Positions 1-12,450 of a stretch of DNA of 64,000 bases are shown one piece after another. Source of the stretch: Larix kaempferi (Eukaryota > Streptophyta > Pinopsida > Pinales > Pinaceae); NCBI GenBank assembly GCA_027924585.1, contig BSBM01000252.1, positions 8,804,001 to 8,868,000 on the forward strand, in the 5' to 3' direction. The position numbers and the translations under genes were made by a program. Under the pieces are notes generated by a model. It had not been told where the DNA came from. It saw only the letters and a list, made by a program, of their open reading frames with translations, and ran no database searches. Positions within the stretch are counted from its first letter, which is position 1; each line of letters starts with the position of its first letter.

Positions 1-2154
1 TTCCGATGCTACTCAAAACATCAACACTTTACATATGCAATTTATCGAGACAAAAGCATGCACATGAAACTATTCACAAATGCCACTATCATCCCAAGTG
101 CAAGTCCAATCATAACAAACAAGAATCACCACATGATTACCAATACACAACGAGGTCTAGGATAGTCAATAGATCAATAAATATCATGAAACCATATGAT
201 AACTCTGCCATATACCTGCTCTCAGCTGCAGCTACAAACTGTAATCCACCTGTGATGACACTACTATCTCGGAATGGCAAGAAAAGACAAGATCCAACTA
301 TACTGCTCTGCTGCATTGAAACATGGCTCAAAATGTATGAGAAGGGAGGTCAGGAAGAGGGCTCAAAGTGACAAGGGTGGCCCCTCTACTGCTGCCCCTG
401 AATAATCCAGCCGCTCAACTTAAGAAAAAGATCATCCACCACTGATATCCTCTGAATAAAATCTGACTCAAACGCAAGGACTAGGCTTATGACTGCCAAC
501 TGATCTGCGAAAATGAGTAGTATCTCCCAGCTACTATGAAGGTGATAACAGGTCTCTCAAATGGGGTTATTGGGGCATGGCAAAGGGTTTTTGTGGGTTC
601 TTTCAGTCCCACACCTTTGTTTTTTATTAAAAGTCTGATATAGAGGTACTCATTTGGCAGAAAACTCAAGGGCAACATGGACAGGTAATAATTTCTCAAT
701 TTCTCACCAAATTGGGCCATACAATATAATAGTATGATTTGAAGATTCTGTACTCAAGTAAGATTTAGATTAAAATTTAAAGCTGTCCAGGTGTAGTGAT
801 CAAAGGAAGGCACAAATTTCATTTGCAGATATACGAGTCTAGGCATTTTTCAGTACCCACATATTTAACAAGCCACGACTTTATCAATTATCAATGGTTT
901 GAGCATAATATACCTTATTTGAAAGGTTACCATTTCTACTTTACAAAGAGATTAATTTCAGATGATTCTGAACAATAGTTTAAATGTAGTACCGGCTAGA
1001 AGCAACGAGTTATTCTTATCCCAAAACCAGAAACTTAGTGCTCTTTCCTAAGAATTCTGTTCTTCTTGCCTCACCAGTTCTTCTGCAACAACTCAACATT
1101 AAATGCTTTTCTTCTGTTTTTCCTTGGAAAAATTGAAAAATGCGACTTTTTTCAATGCAAGAATTAATAAGTCAGCAATTTTTAGGCAACTTATACCATA
1201 TTCTGTCAAGTGTTGTCTCTTATAAATTAACTCCAGAAATCCATTCAAGAAACAAGATCATGTGCATAAATGCTTGATAAACAAGTTTTGAAGCAAAAAC
1301 CATAGGCTCCTGGTTCTATTTCTTTGAGGAAAGAGAGAAAAACAACATATTTCACAGATTCTAAACTTTTGAGAAACTCAATCATTCCTCCTCACTAAAG
1401 ACAAAGACTGGCTAAGATAGAACAAATACCAACTTATATATTTATTGCTAACTGCTATAGGTGGTTGTCCAAGCTGTCAACCTTTAAAAGGAAATCATCA
1501 AGTTAATGCCTTAGGAACCCTCTTGGTCAACACACCCATGAATTTGCCATATTTTCCATGGTGATTCTAAAAGGATATCTTTCGAGTCCACTTGCTGGAT
1601 TGTCCATGGGAGAATTCTTTGATTGTTTACTTTGCCACCATCAATGTTAATCCTTCTAGATCCCATTTTTTATCCTCAAAAAGTTTAGTGCATTCCGTAG
1701 TTCTTGAACATTTGGTTAGCTAAAAGTGACATTGTAAACAGTAGACAGTTTGAAATTGATGTATGCTATTTTGTTGCCTGCAAGTTGGCATAGCTGGAGA
1801 TCAGATTAGATTATGGCCCATCATAATATTCTCCATGCAACAGAGATCAGGTTTGCAAGTTTTAATTAGTGGAGTGGATGCTGTTTATATATACCTAGGC
1901 AAGAACCATCTATGTCCTTTATGTAGGATGTTGATCTCTGGTCAGTTTCAGTTAATGCATATTCTGAAATGGAGAAAATCATGTTATATTTTCTTATGTT
2001 GATCTCTGGTCAGTTTCAGTTAATTCATATTCTGAAATTGATGTTTGTCTCATTCATTCTGCCTTACTAACTGCATGATGTTATGTTTTTTGAAACAAGT
2101 AAATCCATTAGTCTTGTTCTCAAATATCTTATAATGTGCTTTTCATGTTTTCAG
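1..2154. other. Upstream noncoding sequence, probably an MPP-beta intron
   Basis: I see no recognisable exon here. Because the first MPP-beta exon in the window starts at 2155 after a normal acceptor (TTTTCAG), this stretch is probably the 3' part of a preceding intron longer than 2.1 kb; that is inference. It contains a near-exact direct repeat of 43 bases (1928-1970 and 1996-2038, one base different, period 68). Small open frames exist on both strands but resemble nothing I know. Confidence 0.5.
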
Positions 2155-5100
2155 CCAGATAGCTTGGAAGATTTAGCGTATGTAATAATGCACCAAATCA
2201 GTAAGTTGATCTACCGAGTTTCTGATGCAGATGTTACACGAGCACGCAATCAGGTATCTTTGACACTACCTGTGAGCAGTAAAACTTTTAAGATGATTTA
2301 TGTTTTTATCTGTTGTATTTCACTATGCAATTACTCTCTGGGAAGGAACTGGCAGGGATTTCTATATGAACAGGATCTGGTAGATATCATTTGTATCTGT
2401 TCTATCATTGTACTGTTTCTTATTTCAAATTTGGAATATAAATAGTATGCTTTTTTCGCTGGAAAAAAAAATTACTCTCTGAACTTGGTCAAGGAAGATG
2501 TGGACTTAGAAATAGCTCATCTGAATGAATGTTTCATTCTGGATTTGGTTTCTCTTACATTGTTATTCACTGGTCTTATTAGTATTAGTCTGTTAAGCTT
2601 TCAGCTTCCTTTGTTTTTAGTGGAGTTAAGAAGCATATTCATGAAATGGCACTGCTATTTAGCCCTTTTTGAGAAGTTTGAAATTTTAAAAGAGCTTTCT
2701 AGTCTTAGTCAACATTATGAGAATGATAGTTGGTCTGACCTATATGAAGCTACAGGTGTTTCACTTGGTGGGAAATAAAGCTATCTGTCCATGGAATTCT
2801 TCTGATGTGACTGGGTTATTTTTTAATCTTTGTTGTAGCTATTTAGGCATCCAGCTTTTTTTCTATTAATGAACTAATTCATTTATTTAAGAAAGCACCT
2901 ATTGAAAAATCTTGTATTGATAAAATTCAAACTTAGTCGCACAACTTGGACTATTCAAAGGAATCCAAAGAGTAGGAGTCAACTACCCATTTGGAAAGAT
3001 CTCAACAAAGGACTTGACAAACAAAAAAATATATTAAGAAAATCAATATTTGACAAAATTAATTAAAACAATTCCATTTTTTGCTCAACCATAGTGTGTA
3101 GATTTCAAAATAGGCTTATTCGTGTAAATGGGCAAAGTCTGCAAAAGACTTAAACTGAATAATATATATCAAGAAATCAATATTTGACAAAATTAATTAG
3201 AGACAATTCCATCTTTGCCTTTGCCAAATTCCATTTCGTAGACTTCAAAATAAGCCTACCCATGTAAATGGGCAAATGAAAGTAAGATTAGGGTATACAA
3301 TGGACATTTTTTTTCCAAGAAAAAATTGCACTTCATATTCAAAAGGAGATTACAAAATACATTCTTCCAATGCCGAAGCAGAAAGTCCCCTCATCATAAA
3401 GGCTCTTGAAACTCTAAAGATGCTTGACACTCACTGGCCATTGCCTTCTATCATCTCACAATGTACGGTTTTTTCCATAGACACCCTATACCTGTCTCAT
3501 ATCTTTTCCATAGACATCCTATACCTGTCTCATATATCTTTGACATAATATGGTCTTCCTTCAACACATGATGCCTAACAAGGTCATTGCATAATAGGAG
3601 TAGTTCTTCCTATCATTACAAAAAAGAAATATAATCAAAGATTCAGTCTAGACTCAGAAACAACCACACCTACATGCTTGTCCAGCCAGAGAAACCCTAG
3701 AGCCAGATACAAGACTTGTTTAGAAAGAGTATCCGCTTCTTTTTTAACTCTCTGTTATATGATTATACGTGATCATCTCAAATTGTGTGAAATTTTCTTG
3801 CATTTGAGTTACCAATGGTTGCAAATTCACATTGTGAATTTTTTGTTCAAGTTTCAACAATTTAATCACCAGAAGAGAGTCTCCACATACTTGAAGCTTG
3901 TGTACACCTTTGGACATAGCCACCATTAAGAAGGATTTGACTGCCATTAGCTTTGGTAGGTTGTTGGAGTCACTACCTAGATTGGCTCTAAATTTGAAAT
4001 TTTAAATAATGACTATCTTCCAAGTATAATAATCCCCCAAACCAGATATGTTTTCTACCACTTGACAAGCATTGTTAGAAAAGTCCCAAGGGTAGGTCTT
4101 ATCAATGATTAGTTCACTCACCTGACGAGGGATCCTTCCTCTAGGCCAGTTTTAAGTGGGCTCTCGTAGACTTCAGGTAGAGACAGACCCACCAGAGCAA
4201 TCGACCAACCAGACAGGAATTGTTAGCTATGCCAGCTACAGGAGGTCGAGACTGAGGAGCACTTCATCTTCTAGTGCCCCATTTAATATGAGATTAGGGT
4301 CGGTTTCATTGTTTATTCATGGGGTCTCAAATCCTCACGGGATTCTTTAGTATCTGGATCAACAATGTTTATCCTTATACATACAAGATGCCCTTAGGCT
4401 CCAAGCCCATACTTTTCTTCTTGGTGCTACCCTCAGGAAGGGGCACTAGAGATAGTTCGACATCAGCGCAACCCTGGACTCTTGATCACTACAGACTCGT
4501 GGTATCTTCCCTCGTCCCAAGAGATTTCAGTGACATGGCTAGACCAAATCTTCTCCTAGGTGACGAATAATATCACCTAGACCTTGTCGGTGCACTACCT
4601 CTACTAGTCAGCAACACAATGGACAATCCATGCACCCCACTAGGTCTCCCTTGGCAGGCATAACCAACTATACTCAACTTTCTTCATTCAACCTTAGATG
4701 GTAGGAGAGATGGATCCATTCCTTGACAAATCTACTTCCTTTCTTCTGGTTCCTCGTCCTTAGATCTTCTCCTACAATATACCTCATGATCAGCGCAAGT
4801 ATCTGAGCTTGGGGTTGAGGGTTCTTCATGCCTCGATAGATATCATTTCTACTACTCTACCTTATTGCACTTTACTTTTTAAAATGAGACCTTTTGGTAC
4901 TCATGCATTGTATTGACATCTTTGTACTCAACCATCCCTTTGACCTACTTTTGTGGTCATTAGTCGGGCATTAATAAAATTATCTTATCTTATCTTATCT
5001 TATCTGTCAAGACCTTAATGAAAATGTATCCTTCACTCAAGCAAAATCAGTTATTAAGCATGTGAAGCTTTTTCTATCTTTTTTCAATACTTGGATTAGG

Positions 5101-8100
5101 AAGCTTCATCAAAATTGTAGGGTGTCGACTAATGTTTTGAAGGATCAACTTCAAGATTTGTGGTAGAGGCAGGGGCTAGAGCCTAGAGGAGGGGGACACA
5201 GGGGTCTAATAATGAATACGACCCCAATATAGGCAATGATTTTGATGATATGTAGTTATTTGTTGTAGCATGAAGTTTTTTGCATTCTAGAGGGCATTTA
5301 GAGCCTCTTTGTTTATGTATTTTGGGTTAGATATGGATTGGACTCGATGCATATTTTAGTTATATGCATCCTTGCTATATACATGAGAAACTTTACTTAT
5401 TTGTGTGTAATGGTTTGGGTTCTTATGGATGCACCTGAATATATATGTTTTTTTGTTCAAGATTTGTGGTAGAGGCAGGGGCTAGAGCCTAGAGGAGGGG
5501 GACACAGGGGTCTAATAATGAATACGACCCCAATATAGGCAATGATTTTGATGATATGTAGTTATTTGTTGTAGCATGAAGTTTTTTGCATTCTAGAGGG
5601 CATTTAGAGCCTCTTTGTTTATGTATTTTGGGTTAGATATGGATTGGACTCGATGCATATTTTAGTTATATGCATCCTTGCTATATACATGAGAAACTTT
5701 ACTTATTTGTGTGTAATGGTTTGGGTTCTTATGGATGCACCTGAATATATATGTTTTTTTGTTCAAAATTTTAATATTTTGTGTGTTTCTGGTTATTTTC
5801 TTTTGGATTCGGTTTGTTTCTGATTTTTTGGGCTTGATTGGTTTTATGATTGGTTTGGTTCTGATAACATAGTTGGGAACAAATAAGGAGAAAGAGGACA
5901 TCCTTGCCTTAGGTGTGTAACGGGTCTAAAAAATGGTGAGATTGCCCCAACAACGAGTAGAACAAAAGAAATAGAAGAGACACATCGTAGAATCTAGTTA
6001 AACATAGGTAGTTTAAGCTGAATATGAATGAGAAGTAGCCAAAGATAAAGCCATCAATTCCTATAATAAGCCTTTGAGATGTCTGACTTCAACACCATGG
6101 TAGACAATTTCTTCAGTCTAATAGAATGTAGGCCTTCTTGTGCTAATCATATGGCCTCATGGACTTGTCTCCCCCTTTAAAAACCCGCACTGTTCTGGGG
6201 AGAGAAACCTTGATATAAGCTTTTTAACTTGACAAGTACCTTAGCAATGATCTTGCTATTGCAAAGTGAGATAGGTTTGAACTTTGAAGCAATGTTATCA
6301 GAACCGGACCGGTGATCGAGCCGGCAGAGCCCAAAATGTGAACCAGAGTGGAACTGAGAAAAAACCGGGAAAAAAACCGGTCGACTAAAAAATACATAAA
6401 ATATTCATATTTTGTAAAAAAAATATATTTCAAACCAGTATACACAAATATGTAAAGTTTCTTATATATATAGCAAGTATGGGTGCAAATAACCAAAATA
6501 GCATCGAGTGCAATATATCCCTGAAGTTCTGAACCAAAATACATCAACAAAGAGGCTCTAAATTTTCCATAAAGAGGACAGAAAATATGATGATCATACT
6601 AAACAACCCAACTGAGTGTAGCAAAATCAGTTTGTAAGATTCTTTAGTGATCTTACTATTATAGATATCAGAGTTAGACTTATGTTTGATCTCAAAACAA
6701 GAGTGAGACAAGAAATATAAATCCCATGGTATAATACTTATGTTTTATACTCAGATTTTGCCAAGAATTACTTACATCAAATTCAAAGTACTCAGAATGT
6801 CAAGAATGAAGCCACAGAAGGTTTGTAATTACAACCAATATTAGTGAACCATGTGACATCTGCAAATATCAATCTCAGATAAGAGGGCTGAGTATGGACC
6901 AGCCGGTTCCGTAAGGAGCTGGCCGGTTCAGGGCCGGTTCCGATAACATTGGTTTGAAGTCATCAAATGTTCTTGGATTATATACCCTAGGAATGAGTGA
7001 TATGAAGGTAGAGTTGAAAAAGCCAACATTCTAAATGATGTCATGACTTCCTCGACCACTTTGAGTAGGTCTTCTCCCAAGAGATCAAACAATCCTATAA
7101 AGGACTTCATAGATCAGCCTTTTGTTCTAGGGATCTTATCTTTTTGAAATGTTGTCAGGACAATCATTAGTACATTTTAAGAAATATCGTCAAATAATTC
7201 ATTGTTGTCTTCCTCTGACACCAACCTAGGAATGTATGAAGCCACTTTTATTTATTCAGCTATATTCGTTGTTTTAGGTTCTTGATTGATTTTTCCAAAG
7301 TGTCGAACCTTGAGATCAACCAAATCCCTAAGACTTTTGACCTTTCCACCCCCCTTGCTTTCTATGTCCTAGATGGTGTTAACATTCTTTCTGTGATTAG
7401 CAAATTGGTGAAATTATTTAGTATTCTTGTCCCCAAGTGCCAAACATGTAGCCCTACTCTTCAACCTCCAATTTGCTTCCCTCTCTTCAAGATGTTTCCT
7501 CATTTTTTCCTCCAATGTAGGAATAATTCATACTTGTGATATTTAATGGTGACAATATAAAATGCAATGATGAATATAATGCACAAAGTTTCCGTATGAT
7601 TCGAAGATGAGGACAAAGAGAGAAGTTAGGGATGAGGATCTCATGAAGATCACTTGAGAGATTTAAGGAGATATGCTTTGAGATAGTTATGGAGATGGTT
7701 GAACAAACATCCCTATTATGACATTGTTGTTATGGTCACCTGTTCTTATATAAGGGGACCTCATTTTACTCTATTGTAGATGAGAGAAAGCTAGATCTAT
7801 ACACTGCAAGGTTTGCAGGATGTCTTGTGTTCTTATGTGTGAACGATTTATGTTTGCTATGCCTAATTTGCCAAAATATGGTATCATCTTTGAAGGAGAC
7901 AAGAGAATGCCGGTTCAAAAAGCCTCAATTGTACTATAATGAAAGTGAAATCCTAAACCACATCAGGGCATCAATGAGATAAGTGAGATTTGTGGAATAG
8001 ACCAATGTTGCACGACTTGGACTCGGCAAAGACTCGGTGAGTCGGCTGGCAGTTGACTTGTCGACTCGGGAAAGACCTGGGACAGACTAGGCAAATAGGA

Positions 8101-11100
8101 AAAAACTTAAAATATGGTAATTTTTGGGCACAAAACCATAAACCATAACAATAAACCATAAACCACTAAAGGGAGGACAAGTCTCCCTTGGTTTAGCACT
8201 GTGTGACAACAGTTTGAACTTGTTATTATGAGAAATGCTTGACAGACTACATTGCAAAGCTGCAAAGAAAGCAGATAAACTACAAATCTACATTACGTTG
8301 ATAAGCAGTTTAAAAAGCAGCCCGCAAAACCAAATAAGGGGCTATTTCCCACTGTTATTAAATTAAAAGAAATTCTATCCTTCTCAGCTACATTCTGTAG
8401 AATTAATTCTTAATGACCTAATTAAAAAAATTGCTTCAAACCCCGATCTATTTCTGAGCTCTTCAACAAACAAAATGTCTTCAATGTGTGAGAGCGTACA
8501 CCTTCAAACCCATGAACTGTTCAAAGGAGCAGCGTCTTCATCCTTAGCACAATACTCAGCAAAAACACCTTAGTCTCAGCTGTAGATGACAGTGGTATAG
8601 CTGAAAATGAAGATATGCCCTTTGCGTCCTCCTAAGCAACGTACTCTTCACCAAATCGCCACAAACTTAGAACAGTTAGAAGTAATCTGTAGAATTCGCC
8701 CACTCAGCATCACTGCTGAATTCGCCCCCCTCTCCACGACTGATGAATTTGCCCACTTAGCATCACTGATGAATTCGCGCACTCTCCACTACTGATAAAT
8801 TCTCCCACTCAGCACCACTGGCAGATTGATGAATGAACAATGATGAATAAGCATATGGCGTGGGCACTTTATCACGTCGTTTTTCTCTCCAAAAACGATC
8901 AACCCGAACAGGAGAAGAGTTGATCCCTGTGCCAGTTCCGTGAGATATTTTTTTGCACTTGCCGAGTTGTGCCAAGTTCGACCTGAGTCCCTGCGAGTGT
9001 TCCGAGTCCCTTTGAGTTTTTCGAGTCGCTGCAAGTTTGCCGAGTCAGCGGTGAGTCTCACGCGGTTACCCGGCTTGGAGGTCAACTCGCCAAGACTCGC
9101 GAGTCTCTCGCGAGTGGTGCTTCATTGGAATAGACCAGCAAAGAGATACTTCTATAATGAATCCCCCTGAGGCATTCTGACAGTTCAAGTTGGATCCCCA
9201 CTATGAATGGATCAATTGTACTAAATTTCGGATAAAAAATTGGTGTTTTTGCAAAGTATATATACTGTCCTTTGTGTGCAAGGATATGACCGTGTTTTGA
9301 GCTGTGCTCAGGAGGAGGGCGGAGAAATTCTTGCCAATTATGGTTGCTCAAAAGAAGTCAGTTCAGAAGAAGCCACCTGAAGCTCCACGTCGTTCGCATG
9401 TCCAACAATTGTTGATTGATATTGAGGAGTCACTGTTCAAGCAATACGTTCAGCATATAATGGTCAAAGCCTTTTAATTTCTCAAAACTCCAAACAAATT
9501 TTTGAGCTATTGAAATGGTTTGAGTGGGAGGTAATGTATATCAATTGTAACTGTGGAAAATAGTAAAAGGTGAATTGATATATAAAAAATTGTATTGAAG
9601 AGAATCATGTTGGCCAAGGAATTTAAGTGGAAATAAATTATAAGCTTGTTTAAGTTCAAAGTTTGCTGATGTAAGGAGTTGAAGCTAATGAAAGTTAATG
9701 TTTATGTAAGGAGGTGATGTAAGTGGTTAAAATTGTCGTTAAAGCTAAAGCTAAAGTAAAAGTGTTAGTTGGGGTAAAGTCAAAGTTAATAGTCTTTTCT
9801 TGAGGACAAGGATTCATGTGTTGAAGTGGTGGAATACTTTGGGTGCATGTTCAGTAGTACTTGATGCCCTCACAATCACTATAGTTGAAAGATGGGTGCA
9901 TGATCGATGTACTTCACACCCTCTTTCTTGTGTTGATTCTTTGACAAGTGAGTGTGATTTTCTCAACCTCTGATTTTCCATCTCAAGATTCAATTTCTCA
10001 ACCCCTGATTTTCCATCTCAAGATTCAATTTCTCAACCCCTGCAAATTCTTAAGCATCTGCAAACCTGTTCCACAGCACAATATGGAAAAACAAGTGTAC
10101 AAAGTAATTCAAAATCACTTTTTGTCTTTATAAAGGCAGGGACTTGCTGACTCTATTAAGCTCAAGTTAGTTTGACCATTGACCAATAAATCTAGCCAAA
10201 TCTGGCTGAGTTAAATGACAAACTCACAGTTTGAGCCTATGAATTTAAATATGAGTAGTGACAATGAGTTTGAGTATTTTCATTAGTTGCTCTTCTCACT
10301 TCAAAAGTTAGGGTGGCATATCTTCCTAACTTCTATGTAATCAATTGACTCAGTCAGCTCTCTCATTGTGCAATCCTCCCACTCTGCATAACAATCATCT
10401 CTGTTTCAGTTTTGCCTAGTTGTTCTCTAAACATAGATATGTCGCCATGTTACCTTTGCGACATCTATCATCTATGACCAGCACTTGGTCGCCGCAAGTT
10501 TGACTGGTGATTAATTGTGAGTCAAACTTTGTTTACCGCTTTTTACCCATCTTTTCCTGAACCAAGTTTGTGTACTTGTGTATGTCTTTATATTTTTGTA
10601 ATTACCGAGTTTTTTTTCCCAATCTTAGTCAAACTCTTTGGTCCTTCAAGTTTTTCCTGATTCCGAGTCTGGTAACTTTGCTTCAAATTATTCAACCTTT
10701 CCTGGAAATCCCTCTAGACTATGTTGGATACCATTTCAATAAGAATTTCATGACAATGTTTCCTCTGGTGATAGTAGATTGTCCCTTAGTGCTATATACT
10801 GTTTCCAGCCATTAAAATTACTTAAAGATACTTTTAGCTATTTTTACATAATAATTTTGCATGTCAAACTTACTCTCTTTCTGATGTCTGGACTTTTATT
10901 TTGTGCAGTTGAAATCTTCTTTGCAGCTTCACATCGATGGCACCAGTCCTGTAGCGGAAGATATTGGCCGTCAGGTAGAGCATTAATTGTAACATCATGT
11001 AGACATGACAGTACTTTTAAGAAGATATCAACTGAATCATGCCTTTAGCAGCATTTGCTTCATATTGTTGATTGATTTTTAGTTCTCATTTTTTGAATAG

Positions 11101-11443
11101 ATAAGAGTAGTCTTCTTACTGATGACATTTCTTGTGGCAGTTGTTAACTTATGGTAGGAGGATCCCAAGTGCAGAACTTTTTGCTAGAATAGATGCAGTT
11201 GATGCTGCCACAGTGAAGCGAGTAGCTAACCGATTCATCTTTGACAGGGTAAGTCATATGGAGCTTGCATTTTGCCCCCAGGAATAGGCATTTAAAAGGC
11301 AGTGATCTACTTATTCAGGGATTGCATTTTTATGTGTTTATTTTTTGCACCTGCAGGATGTTGCCATTGCAGCAATGGGACCTATTCAGGACCTTCCTGA
11401 CTACAACTGGTTCCGACGCCGCACTTACTGGCTCCGTTACTAG
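2155..11443 (+). CDS. MPPB: Mitochondrial processing peptidase beta subunit, C-terminal four exons (partial gene)
   Basis: MPP-beta is the catalytic subunit of the peptidase that removes targeting presequences from imported mitochondrial precursors; in plants it is built into the cytochrome bc1 complex as a core protein, facing the matrix. Exons read from the sequence: 2155-2253, 10909-10974, 11141-11248 and 11357-11443 (stop TAG). All have GT..AG boundaries in phase 0 and give 33+22+36+28 residues, 119 in total. The peptide closely matches plant MPP-beta C-termini as I know them: DADVTRARNQ, LHIDGTSPVAEDIGRQ, LLTYGRRIP, AELFARIDAVDA, DVAIAAMGPIQ, and the end DYNWFRRRTYWLRY. The zinc-binding HxxEH motif lies in the N-terminal half, which is outside the window to the left. 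Internal introns are 8655, 166 and 108 bp. There is no frame damage, so I take this as a live gene. Confidence 0.93.
3466..3543. repeat. Short tandem repeat, about 34 bp x2
   Basis: The phrase TCCATAGACAYCCTATACC followed by TGTCTCATAT occurs twice in a row with one base different. It is a simple local duplication inside the MPP-beta intron. Confidence 0.7.
3735..4010 (-). pseudogene. RNase H (RVT_3-type) relic of a LINE
   Basis: Read on the minus strand, the frame gives a piece of the plant retroelement RNase H fold: an alpha-helical stretch (LPKLMAVKSFLMVA), then KGVHKLQVCGDSLLVIKLL with the catalytic-type Asp in GDS, then IHNVNLQPLVTQM and FEMITYNHI. This is the order seen in RVT_3 domains at the end of plant LINE ORF2 proteins. 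Only about 80 residues survive and no reverse transcriptase is next to it. The 3' side (3540-3735) could be its untranslated tail. A gypsy-type extra RNase H cannot be excluded. Confidence 0.65.
4140..5005 (+). mobile_element. RTE-type LINE, 3' end with TTATC microsatellite tail
   Basis: Near 4216-4330 one plus frame reads C..LCQLQEVETEEHFIF, a stop, then CPI, and then YEIR. This is the zinc-finger-like C-terminus of LINE ORF2 (family pattern EDEEHFL..CPLY..IR). About 25 codons further on another frame gives LDQQCLSLYIQDALRLQA, a typical ORF2 ending. Stops and frame changes show decay. The sequence closes at 4979-5005 with five TTATC repeats. RTE-clade LINEs commonly end in short microsatellites rather than poly(A). 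The element is strongly 5' truncated. The clade assignment is inference; that this is a LINE end is fairly secure. Confidence 0.6.
5150..5761. repeat. Exact tandem duplication, 306 bp x2
   Basis: By eye the units at 5150-5455 and 5456-5761 are identical base for base, beginning with TTCAAGATTTGTGG and ending in a T run. The unit contains the last codons and 3' flank of a hAT-like element. Identity this high implies either a very recent unequal exchange or an assembly artefact. Confidence 0.9.
5150..5872 (+). mobile_element. hAT-like transposon, 3' end relic
   Basis: Each 306-bp unit carries a short frame ending in TQGSNNEYDPNIGNDFDDM and a stop. Acidic YDP...DF..D tails like this are common at the C-terminus of plant hAT transposases. 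The sequence after it (to about 5872, GGTTCTGATAACAT) matches, in inverted orientation, the arm of the non-autonomous element at 6290-6951, so both belong to one family. The 5' part and transposase core are absent. The hAT call rests on this shared end and on the 8-bp target duplication of the relative. Confidence 0.55.
6290..6951. mobile_element. Non-autonomous hAT-type element, 662 bp
   Basis: The ends are inverted repeats: the left begins CAATGTTATCAGAACCGG and the right, reverse-complemented, begins CAATGTTATCGGAACCGG (one mismatch in 18). Both subterminal zones are rich in ACCGG/CCGGT. The flanking octamers are CTTTGAAG (6282-6289) and GTTTGAAG (6952-6959), an 8-bp target duplication with one change. 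An 8-bp duplication is the hAT signature. Its left half is the inverted counterpart of the relic ending near 5872. No coding capacity is seen. Confidence 0.78.
8003..9127. mobile_element. Non-autonomous hAT-type element, 1125 bp, perfect 8-bp target duplication
   Basis: GAATAGAC occurs directly before (7995-8002) and after (9128-9135) the element. The ends are CAATGTTGCACGACT on the left and, reverse-complemented, CAATGAAGCACCACTCG on the right: the same CAATG terminus as the 6.3-kb element but different internal sequence. Subterminal zones hold many GACTCG/CGAGTC words in both orientations, likely transposase binding sites (inference). Near 8720-8820 there is a short run of repeats with TTCGCCCAC and CACTGATGAATTC. 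It has no transposase. Confidence 0.82.
9957..10042. repeat. 35-bp minisatellite, 2.4 copies
   Basis: Copies begin ATTTCTCAACCYCTGATTTT at about 9957 and 9992, with a third partial copy at 10027. It lies inside the MPP-beta intron. Confidence 0.8.
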
Positions 11444-12450
11444 ATCAACTATTCATTTTCCTGAAACAATAACTATTGCTTGTCAGCCTTATGTTGACTG
11501 CAACCTATTGCATTTAATTTTGAATAATGGGAGTAGAAAAATTGCGATTGCTTTTTAATTATGAGATGGCAGGTCTTTTAGTTGCAGCATTGTAAGCTGC
11601 CAGTCTTTTAATATGTATGCAGTTTTCTATTGCAATTGAGATGCAATGCTCTTCTTTGGGGTCATTGTATAAATTATAACCAGAACATTGAGATCATTCT
11701 AAAGTATTTTCCTCAGATTACACTCGTTGAGTGTCATATGGAGTGAACATTTGCAACGACTTTGCAGAGATTTTTAATCTATTTTTGTTTTGGAATTTTG
11801 GTATATTTTTGCAAAAGATCTGTTCCTCCAATTTTTATAAGTGCAGTCCGGCCTGGTTCAGGGTCCATCCTTCTATTGTGTTCTCACATGAAATTCTCTA
11901 TATTCTCACACCTATATCAAGGGATACGGTGCAACAGGCAGATAATTTTACATTTTTTTTCAGTTTATTTAATCTCGCGAAGGCTTAATTTGGTGTGGTG
12001 TTTCACAATTTATCCTTTTATTTGGCAACAGAATGCAGGACAAACTGTGATTCTGAATCCCTCCTTCATTTCTTCCTTTACAAGCTTTTGAATACTCAAG
12101 TCTGGGATAATCTTAAACATTAGCTAAGAATCACTTAAAACTAAGGATTGTTGCCTCGATACAAGGAATTACTTTCCTGTATTTAAAAAAAATAGAGTTT
12201 TCAAGACAAACAATAAGATCCTTTTGTAGTTTTGGCTTAACGATTGTAGTCCCTTTACTAGAGACAGGATTGATAAACGGTATTTGTCTGTAATATACTT
12301 TTTTTCTTGGAACAAATTATTTGGTAGAATTCGTTGATGGTCTTTGGATAACGTACATCTCCAAGTACTTTTCACATTTGGCCTTTTAAGTTTTTAACCC
12401 TGTCAAATATGTCTTGGGTTTGCAAAATATGTCAATGCTTATGAACATAC
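11444..12450 (+). other. MPP-beta 3' untranslated and downstream region
   Basis: The sequence after the TAG at 11441-11443 is T-rich with no new coding signal. The 3' UTR should end within a few hundred bases, but I cannot place a poly(A) site with confidence. The rest to 12450 shows nothing I recognise. Confidence 0.4.

Larger units (their letters stand above)
2254..10908 (+). other. 8.66-kb intron of MPP-beta loaded with transposon relics
   Basis: Donor CAG|GTATCT at 2254 and acceptor TTGTGCAG at 10908 bound this intron. It holds, in order, a short tandem repeat near 3470-3540, a LINE RNase H relic (minus), an RTE LINE tail (plus), a hAT relic with tandem duplication, two non-autonomous hAT elements and a 35-bp minisatellite. 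The next two introns of the same gene are only 166 and 108 bp, so the length comes from insertions at one site. Introns this long are common in gymnosperm genes, which is established knowledge. Confidence 0.85.

Noticed and set aside
1763-2002. Possible upstream MPP-beta exon
   Set aside because: The open frame does not match the MPP-beta sequence expected before residue PDSLEDLAY and lacks fitting splice sites.
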